DNA from: an uncultured Pelagibacteraceae bacterium
GTDB taxonomy: Bacteria > Pseudomonadota > Alphaproteobacteria > Pelagibacterales > Pelagibacteraceae
Direction of reading: 5' to 3'
DNA length: 64,000 bases
Assembly (NCBI GenBank): GCA_902624185.1
Contig: CACNWU010000004.1
Span: forward strand, 38,068 to 102,067
Shown here: positions 10,368 to 21,121 of the stretch, piece after piece
Numbering within the stretch: the first letter of the stretch is position 1
How the letters are laid out: the number at the start of each line of letters is the position of its first letter
The notes under the pieces: model-generated
The model's database searches: none
Seen by the model: only the letters and a program-made list of their open reading frames with translations
What the model was told of the DNA's origin: nothing
Program-made: the position numbers and the translations under genes

Positions 10368-11030
10368 TTATTCTCCTAAAACTTCTTTTATGATTTTAAA
10401 ATCAATTGGTTTTTTTTTTTTTAAACTCATTTCGTCGATCTTATATATGAATTCAGATATTTTACTATACGATCTATCTATTCTTTTAATTATATAATTT
10501 ATTAACTTTTTATCTAATGAAATTTGTCTATCAGATAAATTCTTCAGTATTAAAGCAAACATTAACTCATCATCTGGATTTGAAATAGATGATAAGATAA
10601 AGTTTTTAGATCTCGACAAGAGATCTTTTAATTTAAAATTAATTTCAACTAGAGGTATTTTTGAAGTAATAATCAGATATTTATTCTCTAAATCAACTAT
10701 ATTTATTAAAGTATATAATAATCTTTCATCAACATTTTCATCGAGATCCTCAATGATAATATTTTCGTAAATTTTAATTTCACTGAGATTCTTGTTATTA
10801 ATATCTTTGGCAAGAATTTTATATCCATTATTTCTCTCTAAAAAAATATTTACTAAATGTGTCTTTCCAGAAAATTTCTCCCCACTAATATTCAAATATT
10901 TTTTTTCCCATCTGGGCCAATTATCAATTAAATTAAATACATTTTGATTGCTTTTTGAAACATAAAAATCCAAATCTTTAAAATTTTTTTCAAAATCAAA
11001 ATCTATAATTAATTGATTTAAATCTCTCAT
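10368..11030 (-). CDS. hda: DnaA-like replication regulator (Hda/HdaA-type P-loop protein)
   Basis: NWPRWEKKYLNISGEKFSGKTHLVNIF P-loop, short DnaA AAA+ length without domain IV; ATGA overlap with upstream gene. Confidence 0.72.
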   Translation of the reverse strand: MRDLNQLIIDFDFEKNFKDLDFYVSKSNQNVFNLIDNWPRWEKKYLNISGEKFSGKTHLVNIFLERNNGYKILAKDINNKNLSEIKIYENIIIEDLDENVDERLLYTLINIVDLENKYLIITSKIPLVEINFKLKDLLSRSKNFILSSISNPDDELMFALILKNLSDRQISLDKKLINYIIKRIDRSYSKISEFIYKIDEMSLKKKKPIDFKIIKEVLGE

Positions 11031-12094
11031 TCTAAATTCCAAATTTTATTTTTAATATCCAATTTAAATCCAAATTTTTCAATATTTGAAATAAATATTC
11101 TTGGGGTGCCATTAAAAATTATTTGATAATTAATTTTTCTATTATTCAAGCTTTTAACATAAAAGTTTGAAACAAGATCATAATTTTTTAGAAATATTTC
11201 AAAATTTCTGATTTTTTTGTCATCATTTATATTTAGAGAAACTAACAATGGTAATCTAATTGATGTATTAATTTGATTTTCTTTTTTCCAATAATCCTCA
11301 AAATTAGTTTTTAAGTTACTAATAACATCTAATGTATTTGTAAAATCAAATTTTTGAAATGATTGATTATCTAAAATCAATTGATTTCCCAAATTGATTT
11401 TGGACAAAATTCGTAATCCATCTTTATTTTTATAGAATAATGAAATTATAAAGTTATCTAATGAATATTTTTTTATTATAGATTCAAAATCATATTCTTC
11501 TAAAGAATTGTATTTAGATTTAATTATTTTGACATCTTCAATATCGTCAACTGGTAAAATATATTCTAATTGATGATTATTATCTGTATTTTCTAACCAT
11601 TTTTGAAAAAAAATATTTTCAGAAAATAATATTATATTTTTCTTTTCCTCGTCAATTAAAACCGGAATAAACAAAATTTTTTTCTTTTGAGGCAAGGAAG
11701 GGAAAACATTTTGTTTTTCTAAAATTGAATAAATTCTTTTTTTATTAAATGAGACATCTAATTTTACATAATAAATATCATCAATAAATTTTTCTTCCTT
11801 AATAGAAAAATTGTCTACAATTGTTTTTATATCAGAAATAGAAATATTTTTTAATTTATGTTGGTCTGTTGAATTAACAATTTTTAAAATTAAATTTTTA
11901 AAACCAATTTTAAAACCACTATTTATCACATCATTTTTCTGGAAATTTATGTCAAATTTCTTTGAGATCTCTATATTTTTAATATCAAAGCTATCTGCAT
12001 GTAAAAAAGTTGTGGAAAAGAAAATCTTTAATAAGGCTATTGTTAATAAAAATATATATAAGAATTGTTTAAGAGATAATAATTTTATTTTCAT
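11027..12094 (-). CDS. DUF2066-like exported protein
   Basis: N-terminal signal peptide; position between purM and hda as in other alphaproteobacteria. Confidence 0.55.
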   Translation of the reverse strand: MKIKLLSLKQFLYIFLLTIALLKIFFSTTFLHADSFDIKNIEISKKFDINFQKNDVINSGFKIGFKNLILKIVNSTDQHKLKNISISDIKTIVDNFSIKEEKFIDDIYYVKLDVSFNKKRIYSILEKQNVFPSLPQKKKILFIPVLIDEEKKNIILFSENIFFQKWLENTDNNHQLEYILPVDDIEDVKIIKSKYNSLEEYDFESIIKKYSLDNFIISLFYKNKDGLRILSKINLGNQLILDNQSFQKFDFTNTLDVISNLKTNFEDYWKKENQINTSIRLPLLVSLNINDDKKIRNFEIFLKNYDLVSNFYVKSLNNRKINYQIIFNGTPRIFISNIEKFGFKLDIKNKIWNLE

Positions 12095-12105
12095 ATTTCT
12101 AAAAA

Positions 12106-13134
12106 ATGAGCAAAAAAAATTTAACCTATAAAAAAAGTGGAGTAAATATTACTGAAGCAGATAAATTCGTTAAATTCATAGGTTCAATTAATACAAAACA
12201 TAAAGGCAAAAAAAAGTTCAATAATATTGGTGGTTTTGGGTCAATATCAGATATACCTAACAATATAAAGCATCCCAAAATTGTTGCGTGTACTGACGGC
12301 GTGGGAACTAAAATTGAAATTGCTAATACTCTTAATAAGTTTGATACAATAGGAATTGATCTTGTTGCAATGAGTGTAAATGATTTAATAGTTCAAGGTG
12401 CCAAACCTCTTCTATTTTTAGATTATATATCTATAAATAAAATTGATTTATCTAAATTAAAATCAATTATAAAAGGAATTGTAAAAGGATGTAAACTATC
12501 AGAATGTGAGTTAGCTGGTGGTGAAACTGCAGAAATGCCAGGCACCTATGAAAAAGGTAAATTTGATATTGCGGGATTTGCAGTTGGTATTGTAAGTAAA
12601 AAAAAAATCTTAAATAAAAATAAAATTAAAGTTAATGATTTAGTTCTAGCTGTCCCCTCAAGTGGGCTTCACTCGAATGGTTATTCTCTTGTAAGATATA
12701 TTTTAAAACAAAAAAAAATTAATATCAAAAAAAATAAATTTTTGAAAAAAGAACTTCTACAGCCAACAAAAATCTATACAAAAGAAGTGCTTAACTTAAT
12801 TGAAAAAAATCTTATAAATGGCTGTGCTAACATTACAGGAGGCGGCTTAGAAGATAATGTAAAGAGAGTAATACCTGAAAACTTACTAGCAAAAATTGAT
12901 TTGGAAAAAATCAAGACTTCAAAAATTTTTCAATGGCTAAAATCAAATTCTATATCAGATAAAGAGATGTTAAAAACATTTAATTGTGGGGTTGGCTTTT
13001 GTTTAATTATAAATCCTAAAAATTTCAAAAAAGTAAAAAAATATTTTTCCAAAAGATTTAAACCATATGTAATTGGAAAAATTTTCAAAGGTAAAAATAA
13101 GATTAAATTGAATGGCTCTATCGAATGGAACTAA
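12106..13134 (+). CDS. purM: Phosphoribosylformylglycinamidine cyclo-ligase
   Basis: TYKKSGVNITEADKFV, KIVACTDGVGTKIEIA, GGETAEMPGTYEKG, SSGLHSNGYSLVR. Confidence 0.96.
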   Translation: MSKKNLTYKKSGVNITEADKFVKFIGSINTKHKGKKKFNNIGGFGSISDIPNNIKHPKIVACTDGVGTKIEIANTLNKFDTIGIDLVAMSVNDLIVQGAKPLLFLDYISINKIDLSKLKSIIKGIVKGCKLSECELAGGETAEMPGTYEKGKFDIAGFAVGIVSKKKILNKNKIKVNDLVLAVPSSGLHSNGYSLVRYILKQKKINIKKNKFLKKELLQPTKIYTKEVLNLIEKNLINGCANITGGGLEDNVKRVIPENLLAKIDLEKIKTSKIFQWLKSNSISDKEMLKTFNCGVGFCLIINPKNFKKVKKYFSKRFKPYVIGKIFKGKNKIKLNGSIEWN

Positions 13135-13693
13135 TAAAATAAAAACAGCAGTTTTTATTTCAGGTAATGGAAGTAATTTAAAATCTCTAATTAAATTTTC
13201 TCGTCTTAAGAAATCTCCTATATCTATTGATTTAATTATTTCAAATAACCCTCGAGCAAAAGGTTTAAATTATGGAAAATTTTATAAAATAAAGAGAAAG
13301 ATATTTAATTTTAAAGATAGAAATATTGCTGAAAAAAAGATTATCTTAGAAATAAAAAAAAACAAAATAAAACTAATCTGTCTTGCTGGGTTTATGAAAA
13401 TTATATCGAAAAATTTTATTAAAAAATTTAAAGGTAAAATTTTGAATGTCCACCCTTCACTCTTACCAAAATATAAAGGTATTAATACTCATGAAAGGGC
13501 AATTAAAAACAATGAAAAATATTCTGGATGTACAATTCATTTAGTTACATCAAAATTAGATTCTGGAAAAATTATCTTACAAAAAAAAGTGAAGATTAAT
13601 AAGAGTGATACAACAAAAAAACTTGCAAAAAAAATTCTTATTCAAGAGCATAAGTTATACCCAAAGGCTATAATGAAGATTTTCAATCTTTAA
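13112..13693 (+). CDS. purN: Phosphoribosylglycinamide formyltransferase
   Basis: FISGNGSNLKSLI, LICLAGFMKIIS, LNVHPSLLPKYKGINTHERAI. Confidence 0.95.
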   Translation: MALSNGTNKIKTAVFISGNGSNLKSLIKFSRLKKSPISIDLIISNNPRAKGLNYGKFYKIKRKIFNFKDRNIAEKKIILEIKKNKIKLICLAGFMKIISKNFIKKFKGKILNVHPSLLPKYKGINTHERAIKNNEKYSGCTIHLVTSKLDSGKIILQKKVKINKSDTTKKLAKKILIQEHKLYPKAIMKIFNL

Positions 13694-14093
13694 AAAAGAA
13701 ATCTATTTCAATTTTTGCATTTTCGACGCTATCCGATCCATGAACAGAATTTTTATCTATAGAAATTCCATACCTCTTTCTTATGGTACCTTCCTCTGCA
13801 TCTTTAGGATTTGTTGCTCCCATAAGTTCTCTATTTCCTAGAACTGCATTTTCTTTTTCTAGAACCATAACTACAATTGGACCTGAGGAAAGATAAGCGC
13901 AAAGATCATTATAAAATGGCTTTGTTTCATGAACTTTATAAAACTTTTCTGCCTCTGATTTATCTATCTGAATTTTTTTTTCTTTTTGAATTAAAAATCC
14001 CTCATTTTTAAATATTTCCTTAATTTCTTTTTCTAAATTTCTTTCAACTGCATCTGGCTTTATAATAGATAAAGTTTGTTCTTTGTTACTCAT
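13683..14093 (-). CDS. ndk: Nucleoside diphosphate kinase
   Basis: QTLSIIKPDAVERN, GNRELMGATNPKDAEEGTIRKRYG, NSVHGSDSVENAKIEI. Confidence 0.96.
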   Translation of the reverse strand: MSNKEQTLSIIKPDAVERNLEKEIKEIFKNEGFLIQKEKKIQIDKSEAEKFYKVHETKPFYNDLCAYLSSGPIVVMVLEKENAVLGNRELMGATNPKDAEEGTIRKRYGISIDKNSVHGSDSVENAKIEIDFFFKD

Positions 14094-15555
14094 AATTATC
14101 CTCTACTAATTGATTTAATAATCTTACTCCAAAACCTGTTGCACCACTTGAATTTAATGCACCTCCATATTTTGAAAATGCCATGCCTGCAATATCTAAA
14201 TGTGCCCAAGCAGTTTTATTCAATATAAATCTTTGTAAAAACTGCGCTGCAGTAGTTGAACCAGCTCCGCCAACATAATTTATATTTTGCATATCCGCAT
14301 TTTTAGAATTAATTAATTTATCATAATTTTTGTGTAGAGGCATTCTCCAAACTTTCTCATCAACTTTTTCACCAGCATTAAAAATTTGTTTTGATAACTT
14401 ATCATTATTAGAAAATAAACCAGCATATTCAGATCCTAGTGAAACAATTATTGCACCAGTTAAGGTAGCTAAATCTATTATAAACTCTGGTTTAAATTTT
14501 TTTTCTGTAAATGTAATTGCATCAGCTAATACCAATCTTCCTTCAGCATCTGTATTTAAAATTTCAATAGTTTTTCCACTATAAGATTTTACAATATCAC
14601 CTGGTCTTTGTGCATTTCCTCCTGGCATATTTTCAACTAAACCAACAACTCCTATTGCATTAATTTTAGCTTTTCTTAATGCAAAATTTTTCATTAATCC
14701 AACTACAACAGCTGATCCTGCCATATCATAAGTCATATCTTCCATAAATTTTGCAGGCTTAAGTGAAATTCCACCAGTATCAAAACAAACTCCTTTACCA
14801 ATAAATGCTAATGGTTTTTTATTATTTTTTGTTCCTTTCCATTCTATTGTAACAATATAAGATCCTCTTATACTTCCTTGACCAACACCCAAAAGAGCGT
14901 TCATTCCAAGTTTTTTTAATTTATTTTTATCGTAAACTGTAACTTTTAAACCAAATTTTTTTAATCCATTTAATCTTTTAGCATATTCATCTGGATGAAG
15001 AATATTTCCAGGTTCTGATACTAGATCTTTAGTAAAGTTTGTTCCTTCAATTAAAGAGTTGAATCTCTTATTCTTATAAAAATCTTTCAAATATTTTTTG
15101 TTTAAAACAGTAATTTCAAAAGTTTTTATTTTTTTTTTCGTAAAATATTTATTGAACTCATATGATTTCAATTGCAATCCATGAAAAAATTCATTTAAAA
15201 AATATTTATTTTTTGGACATGTCTCTTTAATATTATTTTCAAAGAATGTTGAATTAAAAATTAAATTTGTATTTATAAAGCCATAAAATTTTGCACCTTT
15301 TTTTTCATTTTCTAAAGAAGATTGATCATTTTTAGTCTTAATTAGAATAATTTTTTTATCTGCACTTATATTGAAAATCAAAAAATCTTTTTCTTTTGAG
15401 TTTTGAGAATTTATTGTTTTATTGATTAAATTTGCTTGGGAGCTCAAAGAGAGATTATTTAACCCCCTAATTTTAAAATTTTCATCGGTAAACAAAACAT
15501 AATTTCTTATATTTTTTTCTACTAGGTTCTTTTTGAAGCTTATTTTAATTGCCAT
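14086..15555 (-). CDS. pepA: Leucyl aminopeptidase (M17)
   Basis: GKGVCFDTGGISLKPAKFMEDMTYDMAGSA, NTDAEGRLVLADAITF; ATG at 15555 or 15570. Confidence 0.94.
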   Translation of the reverse strand: MAIKISFKKNLVEKNIRNYVLFTDENFKIRGLNNLSLSSQANLINKTINSQNSKEKDFLIFNISADKKIILIKTKNDQSSLENEKKGAKFYGFINTNLIFNSTFFENNIKETCPKNKYFLNEFFHGLQLKSYEFNKYFTKKKIKTFEITVLNKKYLKDFYKNKRFNSLIEGTNFTKDLVSEPGNILHPDEYAKRLNGLKKFGLKVTVYDKNKLKKLGMNALLGVGQGSIRGSYIVTIEWKGTKNNKKPLAFIGKGVCFDTGGISLKPAKFMEDMTYDMAGSAVVVGLMKNFALRKAKINAIGVVGLVENMPGGNAQRPGDIVKSYSGKTIEILNTDAEGRLVLADAITFTEKKFKPEFIIDLATLTGAIIVSLGSEYAGLFSNNDKLSKQIFNAGEKVDEKVWRMPLHKNYDKLINSKNADMQNINYVGGAGSTTAAQFLQRFILNKTAWAHLDIAGMAFSKYGGALNSSGATGFGVRLLNQLVEDNYE

Positions 15556-15615
15556 AATTTTTTTATTCAATCTACGAGTGAAAGTGCTATATAAGCTTAA
15601 TAACTATAGAATTCA

Positions 15616-16734
15616 ATGAAAAAAATTATATTTAATAATCTATTTAAAGAGATTGTCCTCTTCTTTATAGCTTGTTCTATTACATTGACTTTAATTGTTT
15701 GGATTCTTCAAGCAGTGAATTTTTTAGATATTGTATCAGAAGATGGTCACAGTCTTTCTACTTATTTCATGTATTCCTTCATGAATATACCTAAAATTTT
15801 CAATAAACTTTTACTTCTCTCATTTTTTTTATCATTATTTTATATATTGACTGTATACGAGGATAGAAATCAAACTTTAATTTTTTGGATTAATGGAATT
15901 AGTAAATCACAATTTTTGAATAGTTTAATATATTTGTCTTTTTTATTTTTAATTTTTTCTTTTTTCCTATCATTTTTTATTGTTCCATTCACACAAGATA
16001 AGGCAAGATCATTTATTAGAAGTTCTAGTCTTGATTTTTTTCCTTCTCTAATTAAACCGAAAAAATTTATTGATACAGTAGAAAATCTTACAATTTTTCT
16101 CGATGAAAAGAATAAAAATTCTTTAAAAAATATTATTATAAAGGATTCAAATGCTTCAAATTCTCAACTGATTATTGCAAAACAAGGATTTATATCAAGT
16201 AATGAGGATAAAAAATTTCTCAACCTCAATGAAGGAATAATAATTAATTACGGAAATCAGAATCTTACATCATTTAATTTTGAAAAAACTAGATTAAATT
16301 TAAGTAATTATAGTACTAAAACTACAGTTACTCCAAAAATACAGGAGACTAAAAGCAAAACAATAATCAAATGTATCAAACTTTTATATTTTGATAATCA
16401 AATGATAAAAAAAATAGAAAATTTGAAATGTCAAAAAAATATCTTAAAAAATCTTACTCAAGAAATATATAAAAGAGTTTTTTTGCCATTTTATATTCCT
16501 TTAATATGTATTATTTCTTGCTTTGTAATTCTTAAATCAAGTAGTCACAGTGGATACAGAGCACTTAAATATAAGGTTTTTTTACTTGGAATTTTTTTTG
16601 TAATACTTGCTCAAATTTCTATCAATTTGGTAAGTTTAAGTAGTTTTTTTGGTATTGCTACTATCTTAATACCTATTGTCATTTCTACAATAGTTTACTT
16701 TTTCTTTATGATTAAAATGAAAGGTGAAAGTTAA
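15616..16734 (+). CDS. lptF: LPS export permease LptF
   Basis: YjgP/YjgQ topology; first of an lptF-lptG-lptD run. Confidence 0.85.
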   Translation: MKKIIFNNLFKEIVLFFIACSITLTLIVWILQAVNFLDIVSEDGHSLSTYFMYSFMNIPKIFNKLLLLSFFLSLFYILTVYEDRNQTLIFWINGISKSQFLNSLIYLSFLFLIFSFFLSFFIVPFTQDKARSFIRSSSLDFFPSLIKPKKFIDTVENLTIFLDEKNKNSLKNIIIKDSNASNSQLIIAKQGFISSNEDKKFLNLNEGIIINYGNQNLTSFNFEKTRLNLSNYSTKTTVTPKIQETKSKTIIKCIKLLYFDNQMIKKIENLKCQKNILKNLTQEIYKRVFLPFYIPLICIISCFVILKSSSHSGYRALKYKVFLLGIFFVILAQISINLVSLSSFFGIATILIPIVISTIVYFFFMIKMKGES

Positions 16735-16735
16735 A

Positions 16736-17818
16736 ATGATATTAAAAGTTTATCAAAAATATCTTATTAAAGAATTCTTAACAACTGCTCTTAAGATAAG
16801 TTTTATTTTTTTTGTACTTGGCTTCATAATGGGCATATTAGAGGAATTAAATTTTTTTTCTGAGTACGATGTTAATTATTATTTTCCAATTTATTTAGTA
16901 TTTTTAAATGTGCCATCTCTATTATATGAAATATTTCCCTTTATCTTTTTGTTAACTTCTCAATTTTTTTTTATTAAATTATTAGAAAAAGGTGAATTGA
17001 ATGTTTTTAAAAATAATGGTCTTTCAAACTTTAAAATATTAAAATTAACAACCTTAGTATCATTTATATTAGGATTATTAATTATAACTATTTTTTATAA
17101 TTTTTCTGCAATCCTAAAATTTAAATATTTAGACATCAAAAAAGAATTTACAAAAGATAATAAATACCTAGCAACAATCACAGAAAACGGTTTGTGGATT
17201 AAAGATGAAATTGATGAAAAAATTAATTTCATCAATGCAAAAAGTTTTACTTTAAATACTTTGAATGATGTTGATATTCTTCAACTTAACAATCAATTTG
17301 AGTTTTTAAAAAATATAAGATCGAAAAGTGCTCAAATAGAGAAAAATTCTTGGATCTTAAATGAATCTCAAATAATTGATAAATCAAATAATGTCAAAGA
17401 TGAAAAAAAATTGATTTTTCAATCAAATTTTAATTATAAAGAAATAAATAATCTATTTTCTAACTTATCTTCGCTGACAATTTGGAATTTGTTTGAATTA
17501 AAAAAAAGTTATAATTCAATAAACTATTCAACAACTGAAATAGACTATCACGTTCAAAAAATTATAGCTTATCCAGTCTTGATTACAATAATTACACTGA
17601 TGGCGTCTATTTTGATGCTTAATATAAACTACAAAAAACCTAGGGTTTTTCTGATAATAATTGGAATATTATTGTCTGTTGTAATTTATTACATTAATTT
17701 TTTCTTTGGAACTTTAGGAAAGAATGAAAAATTACCATTGTTAGTATCTATTTGGACACCAATCACAATCTTAACAATGTTTTCAATAATAGGAATGATA
17801 AGAATAAATGAAAAATAA
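16736..17818 (+). CDS. lptG: LPS export permease LptG
   Basis: YjgP/YjgQ topology, follows lptF; ATG at 16736 preferred to GTG at 16724. Confidence 0.85.
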   Translation: MILKVYQKYLIKEFLTTALKISFIFFVLGFIMGILEELNFFSEYDVNYYFPIYLVFLNVPSLLYEIFPFIFLLTSQFFFIKLLEKGELNVFKNNGLSNFKILKLTTLVSFILGLLIITIFYNFSAILKFKYLDIKKEFTKDNKYLATITENGLWIKDEIDEKINFINAKSFTLNTLNDVDILQLNNQFEFLKNIRSKSAQIEKNSWILNESQIIDKSNNVKDEKKLIFQSNFNYKEINNLFSNLSSLTIWNLFELKKSYNSINYSTTEIDYHVQKIIAYPVLITIITLMASILMLNINYKKPRVFLIIIGILLSVVIYYINFFFGTLGKNEKLPLLVSIWTPITILTMFSIIGMIRINEK

Positions 17819-20180
17819 TTTTACTACACTCTTTTTAATTTTGATCTTAGTATTCTTTAATTCAATGGTGCTAGCATTTGAAGACTTTATCTTCGAAAGT
17901 AAATCTATTGAATTAAAAAAAACTGAGGATAAAATTTTTGCAAAAGATGGGGTTAAAGTTACTACCAATGATGGTTTACTTATTAACGCAAAAAATTCGG
18001 TTTATGATAAAAATTTGAGAATTCTAGATTTAGTAGAAAATGTAAAAATAATTGATGAAATTCAAAAAATAGAAATTGAGAGTAATAAAGTAACTTATGA
18101 AAAAGAAATAGAAAAAATTTATTCTGATGGTCTTACTAAAATAAAGATAAATGAGTCACACACAATTAATGGAAAAAATATTATATTTTTCAGAAATGAT
18201 CTGACTATTTTTTCAGATGAAATAACTTCGATCAAGGATAATTATGGAAATAAGTTAGATGTTGAAGGTTTTAAATATTCTTTAAAGAATAAAATATTAA
18301 GAACAGATAAATTAAGATTTTTAGACAATCAATTAAACGAATATAAATCAAATAATTCTTTTATTGATTTGAGTAATAATCGAATAGCAGCAAAAGATAT
18401 TCAAATTTATTTTGCTGAAGGTGAAATGGGGGTTGATGCAAGATTAAAAGGAAGTTCAATGATATTAAAAGATGAAATTACTACAATTAGTAATGGAATA
18501 TTTACAACTTGTAAAATTAGAGATGATTGTCCTCCATGGGTTTTTCAATCAAAAGAAGTAACGCATAATAAAAAAACGAAAACCATAAACTATAAAAATT
18601 CTTTACTTAAGTTATATGATATACCAGTTTTTTATTTTCCCAAATTTTTTCATCCAGATCCTACAGTTAAAAGACAATCAGGATTTTTAATACCATCCTT
18701 AATCAATTCATCAAAAAATGGTAGCTCAATTCAAATTCCATACTACAAAGTAATTTCTGAAAATAAAGATTTAACAGTAACTCCAAGAATTTATTTTAAT
18801 AATGATATTTTATTCCAAGGAGAATATAGACAGATCGAAAAAAATACAGAACATTCAACTGACTTCAGTATTAAAAAGTTAGATAAAAATTCAAAATCGC
18901 ATTTTTTTACTAATACAAGCCATAACTTTGAAAATAGTTTTTTTGATTATTCAAATTTAGAAATCAATTTAGAAAAAACTACAAACGACACTTATTTAAA
19001 AAGTGATAATATAATTTCAGAAACTAAAAAATCAGATAACCAGAGTTTATTAAATTCTTTTATAAAATATAATTCAAATAACGAAAATTTAAATTTATCA
19101 ATAGATATTGAAGCATATGAAGATTTAACTATAGAAAAAAAATCAGACAAATATCAATATGTTTTTCCAAATTTCAGTCTTTCAAAAAATATTGATACAA
19201 AACTAGACGGCCGTTTGACTTATGAAATTTCTGCTGCAGCTCAACAAAGAAATACAAATGAAACAAAAAAATCATTCACAAATGACTTAAACTATAACTC
19301 AAAATCATATATTTCAAAATATGGAATTATTTCTTCTTATGATATCCTACTAAAAAATGTAACTAATGGAGGGAAAAATACAACTAATGACAAAACTGAA
19401 ACGGAAAACTATTCTTCTTTAATTCTTACATCAACTCTACCGCTAAAAAAAGAGTCTTCAAAATTTATTAACAATTTAAGCCCAAAAATATCAGCAAGGT
19501 ATAATCCTTCGAGTAACAAAGAGATGAGTAATTTAGATAGAAAAATTGACATAACTAATATTTTTTCTAATAACAGATTAGGGGTTGGCAGCTCATTGGA
19601 AGGCGGCCAGTCTGTTACAGTTGGATTTGATTATAAATTACAAAATAAACAAAATGATGAACTTTTGGATTTCAGTTTAGCTCAAATTTTTAGGGATAAA
19701 AATAACAAAAGATTTCCTGTAAAATCAAAAATGCAGAGCAAATCATCAGATATTGTTGGTAAATTTGACTTTTATCCAAGTAACAATTTTAAGATTAATT
19801 ATGACTTTTCGGCTGATAATAATTTAAAGACACTTAATTATAATAAAGTTGAGGCGGAATTTAAAGTGAATAATTTTATAACTTCGTTTGATTTCTTAGA
19901 AGAAAATAATGAGATTGGTTCAGATAGTTATTTATCAAACAATTTCAAATTAAATTTAACTAGTAATAACTCTTTATCTTTTTCTACAAGAAGAAATAGA
20001 AAAATTGATTTAACCGAATTTTATAATTTTATTTATGAGTATAAAAACGACTGTCTAGTAGCTGCCATAGAATATAATAAAAATTATTATCAAGACAGAG
20101 AATTAAAACCGAGTGAAGAAATATTTTTTAAGTTAACTATCACTCCTTTCTCATCAATCTCATCACCTAATATGAAATAA
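17808..20180 (+). CDS. lptD: LPS assembly protein LptD
   Basis: OstA-like N-terminus (AKDGVKVTTNDGLLINAKN), TCKIRDDCPPWVFQSKEVTHNKKTKTI, YDIPVFYFPKFFHPDPTVKRQSGFLIPS. Confidence 0.92.
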   Translation: MKNNFTTLFLILILVFFNSMVLAFEDFIFESKSIELKKTEDKIFAKDGVKVTTNDGLLINAKNSVYDKNLRILDLVENVKIIDEIQKIEIESNKVTYEKEIEKIYSDGLTKIKINESHTINGKNIIFFRNDLTIFSDEITSIKDNYGNKLDVEGFKYSLKNKILRTDKLRFLDNQLNEYKSNNSFIDLSNNRIAAKDIQIYFAEGEMGVDARLKGSSMILKDEITTISNGIFTTCKIRDDCPPWVFQSKEVTHNKKTKTINYKNSLLKLYDIPVFYFPKFFHPDPTVKRQSGFLIPSLINSSKNGSSIQIPYYKVISENKDLTVTPRIYFNNDILFQGEYRQIEKNTEHSTDFSIKKLDKNSKSHFFTNTSHNFENSFFDYSNLEINLEKTTNDTYLKSDNIISETKKSDNQSLLNSFIKYNSNNENLNLSIDIEAYEDLTIEKKSDKYQYVFPNFSLSKNIDTKLDGRLTYEISAAAQQRNTNETKKSFTNDLNYNSKSYISKYGIISSYDILLKNVTNGGKNTTNDKTETENYSSLILTSTLPLKKESSKFINNLSPKISARYNPSSNKEMSNLDRKIDITNIFSNNRLGVGSSLEGGQSVTVGFDYKLQNKQNDELLDFSLAQIFRDKNNKRFPVKSKMQSKSSDIVGKFDFYPSNNFKINYDFSADNNLKTLNYNKVEAEFKVNNFITSFDFLEENNEIGSDSYLSNNFKLNLTSNNSLSFSTRRNRKIDLTEFYNFIYEYKNDCLVAAIEYNKNYYQDRELKPSEEIFFKLTITPFSSISSPNMK

Positions 20181-21121
20181 TGAAAAAAATTTTTTATTTA
20201 ATTTTCTTCATAGTGTTCGGTTTTGGATCTGTCGCACTTGGAAATGAATTGAAGATAATATTTAAAGTTAATGACACTGTAATAACTAATTATGACATAG
20301 AAAAAGAGGTAAATTATCTTAAATCTCTTAATAAAAATATGGAAACGTTTGACCAAAAAAAAATTACTGAAACAGCTCAAAATTCACTTATAAGAGAAAA
20401 AATTAAAAAAGATGAAATTGATAAATTTTATAGTATTGACTATGAAAAAGCTATTGTATCAAAAGATTTAGATTTAGTTTTAAAAAATTTTAGAATAAAT
20501 TTAGGTTTTGACAATGACATAGATTTTAAAAACTATCTTTCTAATAAAAATATAGATTTAACTAATTTAAAGAAAAAATTTATAATAGAACAAACTTGGA
20601 ATAAATTAATAGTAGATAAATTTCTTAATAAATTAAAAATTGATAAAGATGAAATAGAAAAAAAAGTCGATTTTTTTATTGAAAATAACTCTGAACAACT
20701 AAGTTTAAATCTATCTGAAATTATTTTTTTAGAAAAAAGTAAAATTGATAATGAAAAAAAATATGAAGAGATTTTAAAATCTATAAAAGAAATTGGCTTT
20801 AAGGATACAGCTATACTTCATAGTATGGCAGATAGTTCAAAATTTGGTGGAGAAATAGGATGGGTTAATCAAAATCAAATTTCTAATGAAATTTTTGATT
20901 ACGTTAAAGATCTTGATGAGGGCCAATTTACCAATCCTATCAATTCAGCAGCGGGTATACTTATATTAAAGCTTAATGAAAAAAAAATAGTATCATCAAA
21001 TATAAATAGAGATGAAGAAATAAATAAACTTACAATTTCTGAGAAAAATAGAAAACTTAATGAATATTCTGTAATTTATTACAAACAACTTGAAAATAAA
21101 TCATATGTCAAAAAATTCTAA
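20180..21121 (+). CDS. surA: SurA-like peptidylprolyl isomerase/chaperone
   Basis: Signal peptide, IIFKVNDTVITNYDIEKEVNYL, parvulin-like SKFGGEIGWVNQNQISNEIFDYVKDLDEGQFTNPINSAAGILILKL. Confidence 0.82.
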   Translation: MKKIFYLIFFIVFGFGSVALGNELKIIFKVNDTVITNYDIEKEVNYLKSLNKNMETFDQKKITETAQNSLIREKIKKDEIDKFYSIDYEKAIVSKDLDLVLKNFRINLGFDNDIDFKNYLSNKNIDLTNLKKKFIIEQTWNKLIVDKFLNKLKIDKDEIEKKVDFFIENNSEQLSLNLSEIIFLEKSKIDNEKKYEEILKSIKEIGFKDTAILHSMADSSKFGGEIGWVNQNQISNEIFDYVKDLDEGQFTNPINSAAGILILKLNEKKIVSSNINRDEEINKLTISEKNRKLNEYSVIYYKQLENKSYVKKF

